A program made the position numbers and the translations under genes. The notes below the pieces were generated by a model that had not been told where the DNA came from, made no database searches, and was given only the letters and a program-made list of their open reading frames with translations. This document shows positions 38,271 through 49,400 of a stretch of DNA of 64,000 bases, piece after piece. The DNA comes from Istiophorus platypterus (taxonomy: Eukaryota; Chordata; Actinopteri; Istiophoriformes; Istiophoridae), in assembly GCA_016859345.1 (NCBI GenBank), contig CM029134.1:7994123-8058122 (forward strand), written 5' to 3'. Position 1 is the stretch's first letter. Every line of letters begins with the position of its first letter.

Positions 38271-41200
38271 GGATGAGGCAGGAATTAGGAAGCTTTTTAA
38301 AGTGAAATTCAAAGACAAAGGTCTCCGTACAAACAGCATTATTCCAGTACAATTTTATACCAAATTTAATCATTTTTGATTAACTCACTCAAAGCAGTGG
38401 ATTTACGCTCTTTGGAAAAGTTATTTTATGTGGTTCTTTCAATTATAGTTCAACTATTGGGGAACTGACATCTGAACTCATATCGTCTTGACAGTGCTGA
38501 TCTCTGTGAGCGGAGAGAACTTCCTCTTAGTATAACGATGATCCATTCCACGTGGCTCACAGGTTTTCTACATTTTGCATTAGTGAAGACAACAACAATA
38601 AACTAGTTTACTGATGGGGCAACAGGGCATGTAATAAGTCAGAGGGACATTACATCTTACGAGCTTTCCTCCGCCCGAGTACAACACATGGCCCGTTGCA
38701 GTTACAGAGTGTGAACTCTATAGCTTCGAAAATGAACAGACCATTCCAGCTCAAATATTACATTTTCTCTCACATCCAAGCAGTGATTAAAAATCCTAAT
38801 AAAAAGTCACAGCCCTGATAGGAGATGAGCTTTATCGCACCATCCTACTTTATGTAGCTCGGCTCTGACGGAATAAAAACTGCTCCTCAAAAGGGTTGCG
38901 ACATGGGTGTACAGACTTTAATTAATGGTGTAAAGAACTTGTTTGGTTAGGAAGTGCTGAGCATTTTGCCTATTGATGCGATCGGGCACAGAGAAGAAAG
39001 GGTGAGGCCCGTGAGTGTCAGTGTGCACTGCGGGATTCAGTCTTTGTATTTTTTCTCTTGGCACCTATACCTTCTTGCAACGGTAGACATGTTTGCATGC
39101 ATGCACCAGACAAATATGCAACATCGAGGCCGACACTGATATTGGCATTGATGTTTCTATAGAGAAACACACAAAATTGCAATAATAGCTACCGCCATGA
39201 AGATATGATACCGTCTCAGAGAGGGGTTGATTCAGCCATATGGTCATTTTAGATGCTGCTGTTCCTGGTGTTGAATTCTATCGCCTGCATGGACAGGTGT
39301 TAGTATTATTTCGTCCACCCTTTTTACGTCAATGAGGGTAGGCAGAAACACTTTCGTAAAGAGCATTTATTATTGTTTTAATTCAACACAAACTGCTAGC
39401 CATTATAAAAAATCAGCACACATGTGCACAACAATAGCATTGTATGCAAAATGTGTCCTCAGTTATTGTTCACTATAAATATGATCCCCGGGGAAACTGA
39501 GCTGGAATACGTCTTTGTTATATGCATGTGTGGGAGAGGCTTGGTCAACAGAGGGGAAATTCTGTGTGACAGCACGATACTAATGTGTGCCTCCTTGCCT
39601 CTGCATGTGTGCACGTATCCGTGCGTGAGTGTGTGAGCAGGGAAGCGTGAAGCTGTTACTCCGGTCACTGGCTCGGTCCAGCACCACACAAAGATGCTAA
39701 TTAGCAGCACACTGTCTTTCAGCTCATAAAAATACGGGGACAGGAACAATAGAAATAGATGATTACCGAGAAGGCGAGATGATGGGATAATGGGAAGGAA
39801 GAGGAAAATAAAAGGAGAATGTGTCGATGAGAGACACAATGACAGGAAGAGAGGGAGAGAATGTTTGGGAGATTAAAAGCAGAGGGACTGAGCTGGAGGG
39901 TAGAGAGGGGCACCCGAGGGATGGGAGAAAGACCGAGCAAGGAAGCAAGAAGAGAGGGAAAGACTGGCAGTAGTTATGTGGTGCGAGAAGCTCGGCGGCA
40001 GCCAACTCTGTTCACTGCACAAATGCCTAATGTCTCATTTTTGCGAAGCGCTCTGCGTGTTTTTCGGTTTTCCGCTCTATTCGCTGAGATACGGCGGAGA
40101 CTCCAGGGGAGACGGCTCATGAATCAAAGGTCCGGAGCAAAATTTCAAACCCCCGACCTCAAAAGTTAATGACATGCATCTTATACCAGCGAGCCCAAAC
40201 AAAGCCGTCAGAGAGTGGTTTCATACACACATAAGCCGTGGTCTGTCCCAGGAAAAAAGTCGATCACTCCTCAGCTTTGAGTGTTTCAGCGTGTTGTTTT
40301 TGTGGTGGTACAGTTTTTTTTCATTATTTGTTTGCCCAACTCTTGAGAGACGGGACTTTTCCAATTGACCACTTACTTTTTTTTTATACATGTCTCCTAA
40401 CCTCATGGAAGGAACGGTTAGTCACCATATAACTGTCTCAGTTTTAGCCAATTTTCAGATCTTTTTTGCTACATATGAAATCACATGTATAAAAATGACA
40501 TGGATAGATTATTGTTTTGTTCAGATTTTCGGTTGAGACTTCCCTATGAGCTAAAATGTCCCACTGAGTCGAAATGGGATTCTATTTACATAAATCAACA
40601 GAGCTGACATGTATTTGTTTATGCCAAAAAAAAAAAATATGTATTTCAATGACAGCTTGGATAACAGGCTGATGGAACAGGCTCCACCAGTAAAAATGTA
40701 TGAAAATCCAAAGTGAAAGATTTAGGTCTATGTGAAGCCCCCAGGGACTGTGTTAAACTGTGTGGCAATTTTGGTGTAGTGGCTAAACTAAGTATTGGTG
40801 TCACAGGATGCATATTGGCCCAAAAGGCCATTTTTTCCCATGCAAAATTACTTTATTTTTTCAGAATTGATATATAAGGTAAAACAAAACAAAAAACTTC
40901 CAAAATTTAGAAGACTGGGATTATTTGATGCTATTCAGGTGTGATGGGAGCCAACAGGAAGTCGGCTGGCTCAGCTAGAGCAAGTCTCTGATTTACATGT
41001 TAAATTTCCTGTCGAGTGATGAAAATGTAGATCATCCATGTGATCGATGGGCAGCAAATGTATAGGAATTGGCAATATTTCAGAATTCATTCCCACAAAG
41101 TAGCTACAGTCACTCTCTGCCCCCCAATCTTTCTCTTTCAGAGGCCCCCCCTCCTCCATCTTTCATTTGTAATCAAATGCACTTTTTTTCACACCATCAT

Positions 41201-42299
41201 CTCACCTGTTAAATCATGAAAACAAAACCATTCATGTGTCCCCCCAAAAAATGTGGTTGATCATTTTTAAAGTAATTTGTGAACACACGACTACCGACAA
41301 GAAGAGGAACAGCCAAAGGCAGTGGAGTAAAACCATTACTGGATTGTTGTCAGAGAGCTGGCAACCAAACCAGCCTGACTTGTGTATGTGGTTCTGTTTT
41401 TTTGTGCTGTCTCCTCTACTGCATCTTCTTTGTCTTTGATTTCTTTTTTTTTTTTATTACTTACTCCTCTCTCTATCCTTACATCTTATGTGTGCTGTCT
41501 CTCTTCTGTATTCATTTAGTGAATAGGCAACACGCAGAGACGAAGCAACAAAAGCTGGTTTCGAGAAAAACCATTCATTTTTCGGTTTTTGTGTATATTT
41601 TGGATGTGCTCTCCTGTCCTCACAGTGGTTCTCTGCTCTAGCACTTTCGTTTCTTTATATTTTTTCCTGGGGTTTAATGCAGTCTGGTTGAATCACTTGG
41701 GCTCGACCTCCGAATCCAGTGTTGGTTCACTATAAGTGACATGAGCCGCACAAAACTTTCTTTTTATAACATTTACCATGGATAAGCAGTTTATGGGGGG
41801 ATACGACAAGGTACGAACAACCAGTGCGCGACATCAGTTGAGCACGTGTGAAATAAACTTACAAGCCCGTTGCCATAGGTGTAACTTTACGGGAAGACTC
41901 CTGTCAAGTGAACAAATAAATAAAGTGTACCCCTTAATTTACTCTACCAAGTATCAAGACTCAACTCAATGACTCGGTGAACGAGAGAATCAGAGTCTTT
42001 GGTTCGAGTCAAATTCAAACAGCAACACGGCAGCAAGGTAAGAACATTTCTCATATTTACATTTGAAAACTTTACATTTAGATAAAAGAAATCAGAGAAA
42101 TAAGGTATTGCTTTGTATTTAAAACATAAGTAGGGATAGAAGGGAACAAAGAATGCAACAACCTTTACCCTAATTTTCCGCCTGCAGTGAAAATTCAACG
42201 TCATTTCTTTTTTTTTTTTGTACTACATTTTATAATTTAAGGACAACTTTTTCCTCCAATCCTCCTTCATTCTATTTTGAAAGCTTAGTAAACCTTGTT
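38271..42299. other. gene desert upstream of the CpG-rich segment
   Basis: Unique sequence with a purine-rich patch (39740-39965) and a possible repeat at 40.7 kb. At 41950-42020 several gactc/gagtc motifs form imperfect inverted repeats. No coding signal. Confidence 0.65.
40660..40900. repeat. possible fish interspersed repeat
   Basis: ggtgtcacaggatgcatatt and ggcccaaaaggccatttttt resemble part of a common fish repeat. Low confidence. Confidence 0.3.
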
Positions 42300-42410
42300 G
42301 GCTATTTACAGGCCGGTGTAGCCTGCAGTTCACAAGCTAACGTCTAGCTTATCTCGTTCTCACAAGAACTGGTTGGTGGCCGATGTTAAGCAGCACCGCT
42401 ATGAAGGTAA
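42300..42410 (+). promoter_or_regulatory. possible upstream promoter / noncoding first exon
   Basis: Contains gctaacgtctagctt and, further right, acgttagcttagc, sequence typical of CpG-type promoters and 5' leaders in fish. It ends ATGAAG followed by GTAAAG at 42407, a usable splice donor. It could be a first exon of an unannotated or alternative slit3 transcript. No partner exon can be shown. Confidence 0.2.
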
Positions 42411-42779
42411 AGTTACTCGTTTCATGTTGAGACATACGACCGTAATATCATACAAATATTGCGCTCGACGTCTTTATCTAAGCTGAAACCTCAATGTTGT
42501 GTCGAGTTTGCCGCGGCAGTTGCTGGATGTTTCACCTTAGCCTTAGGCCTACGTTAGCTTAGCGAGGCTGTCGGCCCTGCAACGTCATACAACATACAAC
42601 TTTCAAAAAACTACATATCTAAGATATTGTTCGTTCAATTCTTTTTTGTGCCGTTTAAACTGGACAGGGAGGAGTCGGGGTTTACCCTGTTGGTTCTGTG
42701 CCTGCTCTAAATCCATTGTTTCAACTTTGAATGATATTTTTGGCTCTGTTCCCTTGACAGATTTTCCTTTTTTCAAAGG

Positions 42780-43100
42780 GGTGGATGTATGTTGTGGGAG
42801 CCAGTGGCCCCGTTCGCACTTATCTGGTTCGTTCCAAACGCCGGCGCTTTCAATTTGGGACGCACTTGTCTGGGTTTTTGGTTTCTCCGCTACGCCCTTG
42901 ATCCGAAGGCGCAGGCGTCTGAGACGGATTTTCTCCAGAGCCCAGCTGGGCTCGCTCCACCTTGCAGGCCGTGGCTCCCCGGGCGGGGCCGGCCGGGGGG
43001 GGCCTCGAGGAGGACCCCGGGTGATCCGATTCTCCCCATAGGTCAGAGGGCACCTGGCGATCCCCCGAGAGGAGCCGGGGTCAGTCGCTGGGGGGGAAAA
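42780..43100. promoter_or_regulatory. CpG-/GC-rich island upstream of the duplication
   Basis: A sharply GC-rich, CpG-bearing block (ccgggcggggccggcc near 42977) in otherwise AT-rich DNA. It contains runs able to form G-quadruplexes and a GGCCGGCC palindrome. The minus strand is open for 176 codons (42603-43133) and the plus strand for 132 codons (42789-43187). Neither protein resembles a family I know. The left end (ggccccgttcgcac) and right part (gggtgatccgat) recall a fish MITE family, so an inserted element is an alternative to a true promoter island. Confidence 0.45.
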
Positions 43101-43120
43101 AGGAAAAAGAAAAAGAAAGA

Positions 43121-43305
43121 AGACCTGTGTCACTCTGCAAGAAAAGATTTTTCAAAGCAGCATCGTTTTCATCTGCCCCTCAAATAACAAAGGGGGCTGT
43201 CGAGTAGAGGCTCACACATTTCTCTGATGATTTCTAGTTAAACTGCTTAAAAAACCCCCCACAATAAACCTCGTGCTTTGATAAATAATAAGTGATATTA
43301 ATCTC

Positions 43306-43341
<36 letters not shown>

Positions 43342-44102
43342 ACAAATGGCAGCTCCTAGGTATGAATATGCATAACTGGCTGACGGTGAATGAAGCTGTG
43401 TCCGACCCCATTTGTATGAATAAAAGACAGAAAGACGGAACGCTGAAGAAAATAGACAACAGATGAAGGATGGTGTTTCATAAATATTCCAGTACATCTC
43501 TTTTTAGTTGAATCGGATTAAACTAGAAGAAAACTAATTTGCAAGAAGTGTAGATATTTTATCACTTTAACTGCAAAAATGTTTGAGCCCCTGCTCTGAT
43601 CATCTATCTTTTTTTTTTTGGGGGGGGGGGGAGTTTTCCCTTCGGCCAATAGAGGGCAGCAGCTACAACGCAACATCCAGGATCTGCACTGAAAAACGTC
43701 CTGTCGCTTCACCGCTGCGCTGTTGGTCCAGATCAGAGGAAATATTTAGAAATCTGTGCAGCGACTAAGAATAGGTGCAGGATGAGTCCAGCACCGACTA
43801 TAACCCAATGATTTGTTTGACCTGTCCAACGCCAGTTTGAGGTAAATCTTATATGAAGGCTTCATCAGTTATCTTAATGTTATTTTCTTTATCCAGTGAA
43901 TGACAATATTAATAAAAAACAAAACAAAACAATAGATATATATATTCATAAGTTTGGTTTTGGGAAGCTGTGTGTCATCCGCCGGCCGGTGCTGTATTAA
44001 TCAATGGAGTTGAAATACAGACTCCTCAGGGATGATGCGTTTGAGTATTTTGGATAGATTGCTCCAAAAAAAGAAAAAGAAAAAGAAAAAGAAAAAGAAA
44101 GA
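43121..44102. repeat. 1-kb tandem duplication, copy 1
   Basis: First of two head-to-tail copies starting at agacctgtgtcactctgcaa and ending in an (AAAAAG)n run. It matches copy 2 nearly base for base outside simple repeats, including ccggccggtgctgtattaat at 43982, exactly 1,000 bp before its partner. Each copy contains a (GT)n microsatellite (33 nt here), a poly-T/poly-G block and a CTCF-like motif. The inside open frames are incidental and show no known family. Confidence 0.95.
43646..43660 (+). promoter_or_regulatory. CTCF-like motif, copy 1
   Basis: CCAATAGAGGGCAGC fits the CTCF core consensus CCASYAGRKGGCRSY at every position but the fourth (A instead of C/G). It lies about 2.6 kb upstream of the slit3 ATG. 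The motif match is visible; binding is not. Confidence 0.4.
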
Positions 44103-44287
44103 AGACCTGTGTCACTCTGCAAGAAAAGATTTTTCAAAGCAGCATCGTTTTCATCTGCCCCTCAAATAACAAAGGGGGCTGTCGAGTAGAGGCTCACACA
44201 TTTCTCTGATGATTTCTAGTTAAACTGCTTAAAAAACCCCCCACAATAAACCTCGTGCTTTGATATATAATAAGTGATATTAATCTC

Positions 44288-44331
<44 letters not shown>

Positions 44332-45109
44332 ACAAATGGCAGCTCCTAGGTATGAATATGCATAACTGGCTGACGGTGAATGAAGCTGTGTCCGACCCCA
44401 TTTGTATGAATAAAAGACAGAAAGACGGAACGCTGAAGAAAATAGACAACAGATGAAGGATGGTGTTTCATAAATATTCCAGTACATTTCTTTTTCTTTT
44501 TAGTTGAATCGGATTAAACTAGAAGAAAACTAATTTGCAAGAAGTGTAGATATTTTATCACTTTAACTGCAAAAATGTTTGAGCCCCTGCTCTGATCATC
44601 TATCTTTTTTTTTTGGGGTGGGGGGGGGCTGAGTTTTCCCTTCGGCCAATAGAGGGCAGCAGCTACAACGCAACATCCAGGATCTGCACTGAAAAACGTC
44701 CTGTCGCTTCACCGCTGCGCTGTTGGTCCAGATCAGAGGAAATATTTAGAAATCTGTGCAGCGACTAAGAATAGGTGCAGGATGAGTCCAGCACCGACTA
44801 TAACCCAATGATTTGTTTGACCTGTCCAACGCCAGTTTGAGGTAAATCTTATATGAAGGCTTCATCAGTTATCTTAATGTTATTTTCTTTATCCAGTGAA
44901 TGACAATATTAATAAAAAACAAAACAAAACAATAGATATATATATTCATAAGTTTGGTTTTGGGAAGCTGTGTGTCATCCGCCGGCCGGTGCTGTATTAA
45001 TCAATGGAGTTGAAATACAGACTCCTCAGGGATGATGCGTTTGAGTATTTTGGATAGATTGCTCCAAAAAAAGAAAAAGAAAAAGAAAAAGAAAAGAAAA
45101 GAAAAGAAA
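44103..45109. repeat. 1-kb tandem duplication, copy 2
   Basis: Second copy of the unit. It differs from copy 1 by a longer (GT)n run (41 nt), an extra 6-nt ctttt-type insertion near 44493, a few single-base changes (for example gatatataa against gataaataa) and a T-interrupted G tract. The (AAAAAG)n runs at both unit edges suggest unequal exchange or slippage between short repeats. Low divergence means the event is recent, or that the duplication is an assembly artefact. Confidence 0.95.
44646..44660 (+). promoter_or_regulatory. CTCF-like motif, copy 2
   Basis: The same 15-mer as at 43646, exactly 1,000 bp downstream in the second duplicated unit and in the same orientation, about 1.6 kb before the slit3 ATG. 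Confidence 0.4.
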
Positions 45110-45229
45110 TGGCCCAAAACCATTATATGATCATAAAGTACATCATTAAGATGATATACGAACCATGATAAAAGAGGAAGAGTTGCTGGGAAAAAACAAA
45201 AAAAAAAAAACAAAAAACCGTCTGAAATA

Positions 45230-45399
45230 TGTTCGGTGCTTCAACCGGGATCGGGCGAGCGGAGCTTTTTTAAAATTTATTTTTATTTCTCGTGTGTGGG
45301 AAAGTAGCCGAGTTTATACAGGGTGTCTCTGCTGGGAAGATAAGGGACAAGTGAAAGTTTGCGGAGACTTCGTTTCCCTCCGTTATTGGCGACATCACC
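45230..45399 (+). promoter_or_regulatory. candidate slit3 core promoter region with inverted CCAAT box
   Basis: Unique sequence between the tandem duplication and the GA tract. It has an inverted CCAAT box (ATTGG, 45385-45389, in gttattggcg), a CpG-bearing stretch (ccgggatcgggcgagcgg, near 45248) and an AT-rich segment (ttaaaatttatttttattt, near 45270) that could act like a TATA region. Position, about 0.85-1 kb before the start codon of a gene with a long leader, is the main argument. The transcription start is not visible, so this is inference. Confidence 0.3.
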
Positions 45400-45451
45400 A
45401 GAGAGAGAGAGAGAGAGGGAGGGAGAGAGAGAGAGAGAGCAGACGAGACCA

Positions 45452-45513
<62 letters not shown>
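45400..45513. repeat. (GA)n tract in slit3 promoter/leader
   Basis: 114 bp of almost pure GA dinucleotides, interrupted by a short unique piece (cagacgagaccaagg). GA tracts can form H-DNA and bind GAGA-type or BPC-like factors. Here it lies roughly 725-840 bp upstream of the slit3 ATG, inside the probable promoter or leader. Confidence 0.95.
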
Positions 45514-45517
<4 letters not shown>

Positions 45518-45803
45518 TTGGGGGGAAACCTAAGTACAAATCTGTCTGCCTCTCTCACAACCTCCAGGCGAACCAGTCCGTGTTGCGCCTCTCAACTTCC
45601 CCCCCCCTCCTTGATTACAACTCCTCTGAAACTCTCCCTTTATTTTTTTATTTCTAATTTTTTCTTTATTTTTTATTTTGGTGCCCGGCAGCGGACGGAT
45701 CATCCCAGGAAGGAGGTTACACCCCGGCTGAACGTTTTCACCTTTGAAAGTTGTTTTTTTCTTTGGGAGTCAGCGGGCCAACTTCTTCCCGGAGAGACGG
45801 TGA

Positions 45804-45842
45804 ATGAGACTCGGGGAGACTTTTACGCGTCCGGCTGAGTGA
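45804..45842 (+). other. upstream ORF 1 in slit3 leader (12 codons)
   Basis: ATG at 45804 followed by 11 sense codons and TGA. Its context is weak (T at -3, A at +4). It matters only if the slit3 transcript starts upstream of it. Confidence 0.25.
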
Positions 45843-45958
45843 CGCACGGGTCGAGGTTTTTCTTTACAAAAAAAAAAAGAGAAAAAGAAAAAAGGAGAAA
45901 AGCCAGAAAACTTCAGCAAGTGTCACATCCTGATCCTCATTTTTCCTTCTTTTCCTCA

Positions 45959-46006
45959 ATGGCAAGGGAGCGTTTTAAGGAGATCCTGACTGATCGAGTC
46001 TCTTGA
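45959..46006 (+). other. upstream ORF 2 in slit3 leader (15 codons)
   Basis: ATG at 45959 in tcaATGg (T at -3, G at +4), encoding M-A-R-E-R-F-K-E-I-L-T-D-R-V-S and stopping at TGA 46004-46006, 231 nt before the slit3 ATG. It is the last ATG before the main start, so reinitiation is possible. It would dampen Slit3 translation if the leader includes it. Confidence 0.3.
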
Positions 46007-46237
46007 GAGAAAACTTTGTTAAACTTCTCCAACAGCGGACTTAATTCTATTTCGGCTTCCATCACTCATTTTTCTCTCTTCTTCTTCTTCTTCTTCTTCT
46101 TTTTTTTAAATACCACCACATTGGCGAACGCCCTTTCTTGACCCTTTTCGGAATCCTTACTCCCACAAAGCGTCTCTTCTTCGCCCCCCGCGGATATTCA
46201 ATTAACCTTGTTCGGAAGTAATTTGCAGTTGGATACC

Positions 46238-46428
46238 ATGCGTCCGACCGGGCCGGGGAGGCGCGCCGCGCTCTGCCGGGTTTGGGCTCCGGTCCTTGCG
46301 CTGCTGGTGTGCGTTGCGTCGGTGAACGGATGCCCGCACAAGTGCAGCTGCTCCGGGTCGCATGTGGACTGCCAGGGTCTGGGTTTGAAGACCGTGCCCA
46401 AAGGGGTACCGAGGAACGCCGAGCGCCT
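46238..46428 (+). CDS. slit3: slit3 coding exon 1 (signal peptide + LRRNT cap), partial gene
   Basis: First coding exon of a Slit-family secreted guidance ligand, which signals through Robo receptors in axon guidance and cell migration. It encodes residues 1-63 plus two bases of codon 64. Residues 1-31 form a signal peptide: a basic N-terminus (GRRAALCR), a hydrophobic core around residues 15-29 (VWAPVLALLVCVASV), and a likely cut after N-G. Residues 32-45 carry the LRR N-terminal cap cysteines in the pattern C-P-x-x-C-x-C-x6-C, with V-D-C-Q-G following. G-L-G-L and P-R-N-A-E-R-L come next. The ATG has A at -3 (ACCATGC), and an in-frame TGA at 46139 closes the frame upstream, so no longer in-frame ATG-initiated protein is possible from this exon. 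The exon ends CT|GTAAGT, phase 2. The short G-L-G-L/V-P-x-G-x-P-R-N-A-E-R-L stretch resembles SLIT3 more than SLIT1 or SLIT2, which have N-T-E-R-L. Paralogue choice is an inference from a short region. Confidence 0.92.
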
Positions 46429-49400
46429 GTAAGTGCGATTCTCTCACTTTCCTGTGGCATCTCTATAAGCATTGCAGCCCCCTGTAAAACTTATCCAACT
46501 ACGCCTAAAGCAGTTATCGAAACGTCCCTGCGGGAACCTCCTGCGTTTTTTAAGGCGCCGCTCACCTGCCTGTTAACCTGGCGCGGTGCGTTGACGCATC
46601 CCGCCGTCTGGTCGTGAATGAGTCCCGTGATTGGATCCGTCCGCATCAGGCTACGCCTGAGTGGTTAGATCTGAGAGGCGTTTTAATCCTGACCCGCAGT
46701 CCCTGATCATTATACAACAAACAATCATTTTTTATTTCAGAGCAACGTTCATTATTGTTTTGTTCTTTTTTTCTCCCCACCCCTGTCTTATTGGTTTACT
46801 TGGGTTTATATAAGTTCACACAGCTGAGAAGCTTTTCTTTTTTTAAAAAAAAAATCACTTTTGTTGCCTTAAATCAGAAAGAATTGGGGTTAAACTTTTC
46901 CACAGAAGTTCGATAAGGCAGATTTAGGTGAACGAAGGCTGTTCCAACTTTTAGGAGGCATTTGAGCTCAATAAGGCTGCTGAATTGGGAAATAACGCTC
47001 CATTACTGATATTACCTGTACACTTATGCAAAACAAGTGGTAGTTTCCAGAGAAGAGTTACAAGTATACCTTCTGGCTGAATGCAAATACTGCAGCCGCT
47101 TTGGTTATACACTTAATACATGGTGCACATGAAAGTGCCCTGAAAATTCACCACTGACCACCATGAATAGAGGCAGTTAAGAAAACAGCGCAGAAGCAGG
47201 GACTTTTAATGATTCATATAGATTATTTAATTGTTTTTTTTTTAAACTGGTCAAAATGAAAGGTGAGAAGAAGCAGTGAGCTGCTTAAATTTTTTTTATA
47301 TTCTCCTGCTCTGCCTTTGCAGTAAGACTTCCCAAAGTTTTCACAGGTTGCTGAAGTTGCACTTGATTCTCAGGGATTTGTCCTAAGCAGTGATTTTACT
47401 CCTTGAGAATTGCTTTTCCGTTCTTGTTTGAACCTGGTGACACTTTTCAGTGATATTCATTCCCAAGGCGGAGACAGACCTCCTTGACAAACGGAGCTGC
47501 CACCTCTAGCCCGATCTTGACACGTATACACCCCTACAGCCACACACATGCACACACCTATGCTGTTAAGGTATGGAAGTGATTATGCCTGATAACGGAG
47601 CAGCCAAAAGCCCTGCGGGGGATCAACAACAGACCTAGCCCTGAGACAACAAACACAATCAGTAGGCTGAAGTGGGGGGGGGTGTTTGCGGACCTTTGTG
47701 TGTTTGGATGTGGGGGGTACTGGTGGATATCAACCTATGATTTGCATGTGTTCGTGCGTTTTCACTTTTTATTGTGTTTGCTTACATGTTGATGTTTATT
47801 TTCTGTGCCTACACGTCTGTGCCGGCCAGTGTGATTGCGTTTCTTGAATGGGTATCTGCGAGTGTGAACGACGAACCCCATACTTCTTCCATCCCAATGG
47901 GCTGCTGTGACCTCCCAGGACCTGTTGGCTTTTACACAGCAATCCCCAGAAGACATTTACACCCAAGGAAAATAAATAATTAGAGCAGGCTGTGATGGGG
48001 AGGTGGGATAAGGGGGTCCCCTGCTTCTTGCTGGGGTCCCCGGGGTGGAATATTTGGGGTAGCAGCACCCCTCCCACTGCCTTCACTCTAGAAACTATGT
48101 GTTTATGTTTCCCTGATTTATCCAGGTCAGTGTTTCAGCTGTGACTTTGGCCAAGAGCTGCTCCTTTCCTCCCTCTTTCTCTGCCTCTTTGTCGGCTTTC
48201 ATCTCTCTCTCTCTCTGCAGATATATTTTAGGGAGTCTGAGATGGGAAACATTAAAATAGATGAGATTCCAGTTCTAAAGGTTAAGGCATATGGGAAACT
48301 TTTTAGGAAAGTGAGATGAGCATTATTACCGTGTGCAGGGAGTCAGGTTTGATGGCTGGAATAAAGTCCATGTGGTCAGCAGATTCTAGTGACAAAGTGC
48401 CAAGTTTGTTACGTTATGAGTAAAAACACCCGTTAAGCTGCATCAAAGTAAAGAGTCCAAAACTTTTTTTTTTAATGACTGATATTTCCTTAAATTTACC
48501 ATTTAAAAGTACAAAATTATGAAGATTCACTGTTTAAGTTTGTCTTTATGATCTTTAAACATCATTTTTTGTTAAAGATTTGCATGATCAGTGATTCTAT
48601 ATGACATTTTTTTTTCTTTTTTTCCAAAATGGACCATACTTTAAACCATATATATATATTGGCCTAATGTGAAAGATAATGAAAAGGATAAAACAGATGC
48701 AAAGAAATATAACCGGGCGACATTTAGTCTCAAAACATTGGTAAACTCATAATTTTTTTTTTTTTTTTTGCCACGGCCAACTGATGTAATGCTAATGGTT
48801 AATCTGACATTTGTAATGACATTATCACTGTTGGACGTTTGGGTAAAACTTAACAGTTCATGCTAACAGAAACTGGCAATCAACATTGAAATTGGAGTCA
48901 AAAAAATATTCAAATTTGCTAAATCTGTTATTTCAGAACTTTCCTGGCAGTAGGATGTTCCAAACGTTCAAAGGCAGTGCAGTGTCGCAATGTTGAGGTA
49001 ACTGGCTGGACACTGGTATGCATCAATTTGGCCAGTTAAACAGTGCACAAGGACACATGGGCTTAAGATACTCTAGTGAAAACTTATGTTTTCAGTATCA
49101 AGTGCACGCACCTTGAAGTTTTGAAAGATGAGTCTAAAACGTTTCTAGGTTTCTCCCCGATGGGAATTTTAATGATTAGCAACAGTTACAATTGATTCAA
49201 GTGATGACCCAGAGTCATATTGAAAAAGAAGTTCGGTTTAAAAATGTCCATAGGATTTATAAGATCTTCAAATCACTATTTTCCATGGTTACCCCTCATA
49301 TTTTGACCAAAAATTGCACAATAGAGTTTTTTTTTGTTGTGGCTAGTTATTTAACTTTGTCACATGCAACTCTGTTCGCTGATGTTGATTGCTAATGGGG

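Larger units (their letters stand above)
45514..46237 (+). other. slit3: probable slit3 5' untranslated leader
   Basis: Sequence directly upstream of the slit3 start codon with no obvious intron boundary. It is richer in CpG than the flanking desert and contains a (CTT)n tract at 46077-46102 and several A- or T-rich runs. There is no ATG between 46007 and the start codon at 46238. Two short upstream ORFs lie further out. The 5' limit is a guess, because no transcription start can be read from the sequence. A weak alternative acceptor (aatttgcag, ending 46229) just before the ATG means the leader could also be spliced. Confidence 0.45.

Noticed and set aside
38053..38373. Poly-Ser / poly-Pro frames on the minus strand
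   Set aside because: Readings of the (AGG)n tract.
42780..43100. Ribosomal RNA gene fragment
   Set aside because: GC richness and runs of G/C suggested rDNA, but no conserved 18S, 28S or 5.8S segment could be matched.
43234..44487. Two near-identical minus-strand frames (about 87 and 97 codons) as a duplicated gene pair
   Set aside because: They are simply carried by the duplicated unit, run through the (CA)n repeat and stop shortly after; no family match.
45359..45838. 159-codon Arg/Glu-rich frame upstream of slit3, and Ser/Leu-rich frames opposite
   Set aside because: Translation of the GA tract; no domain.
46208..46237. Extended slit3 start at a TTG 30 nt upstream
   Set aside because: TTG is not a normal vertebrate start; the ATG at 46238 has A at -3 and begins a proper signal peptide.
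46282..46617. 111-codon frame overlapping slit3 exon 1 in another frame
   Set aside because: It runs through the slit3 splice donor into the intron and owes its length to the GC-rich exon.
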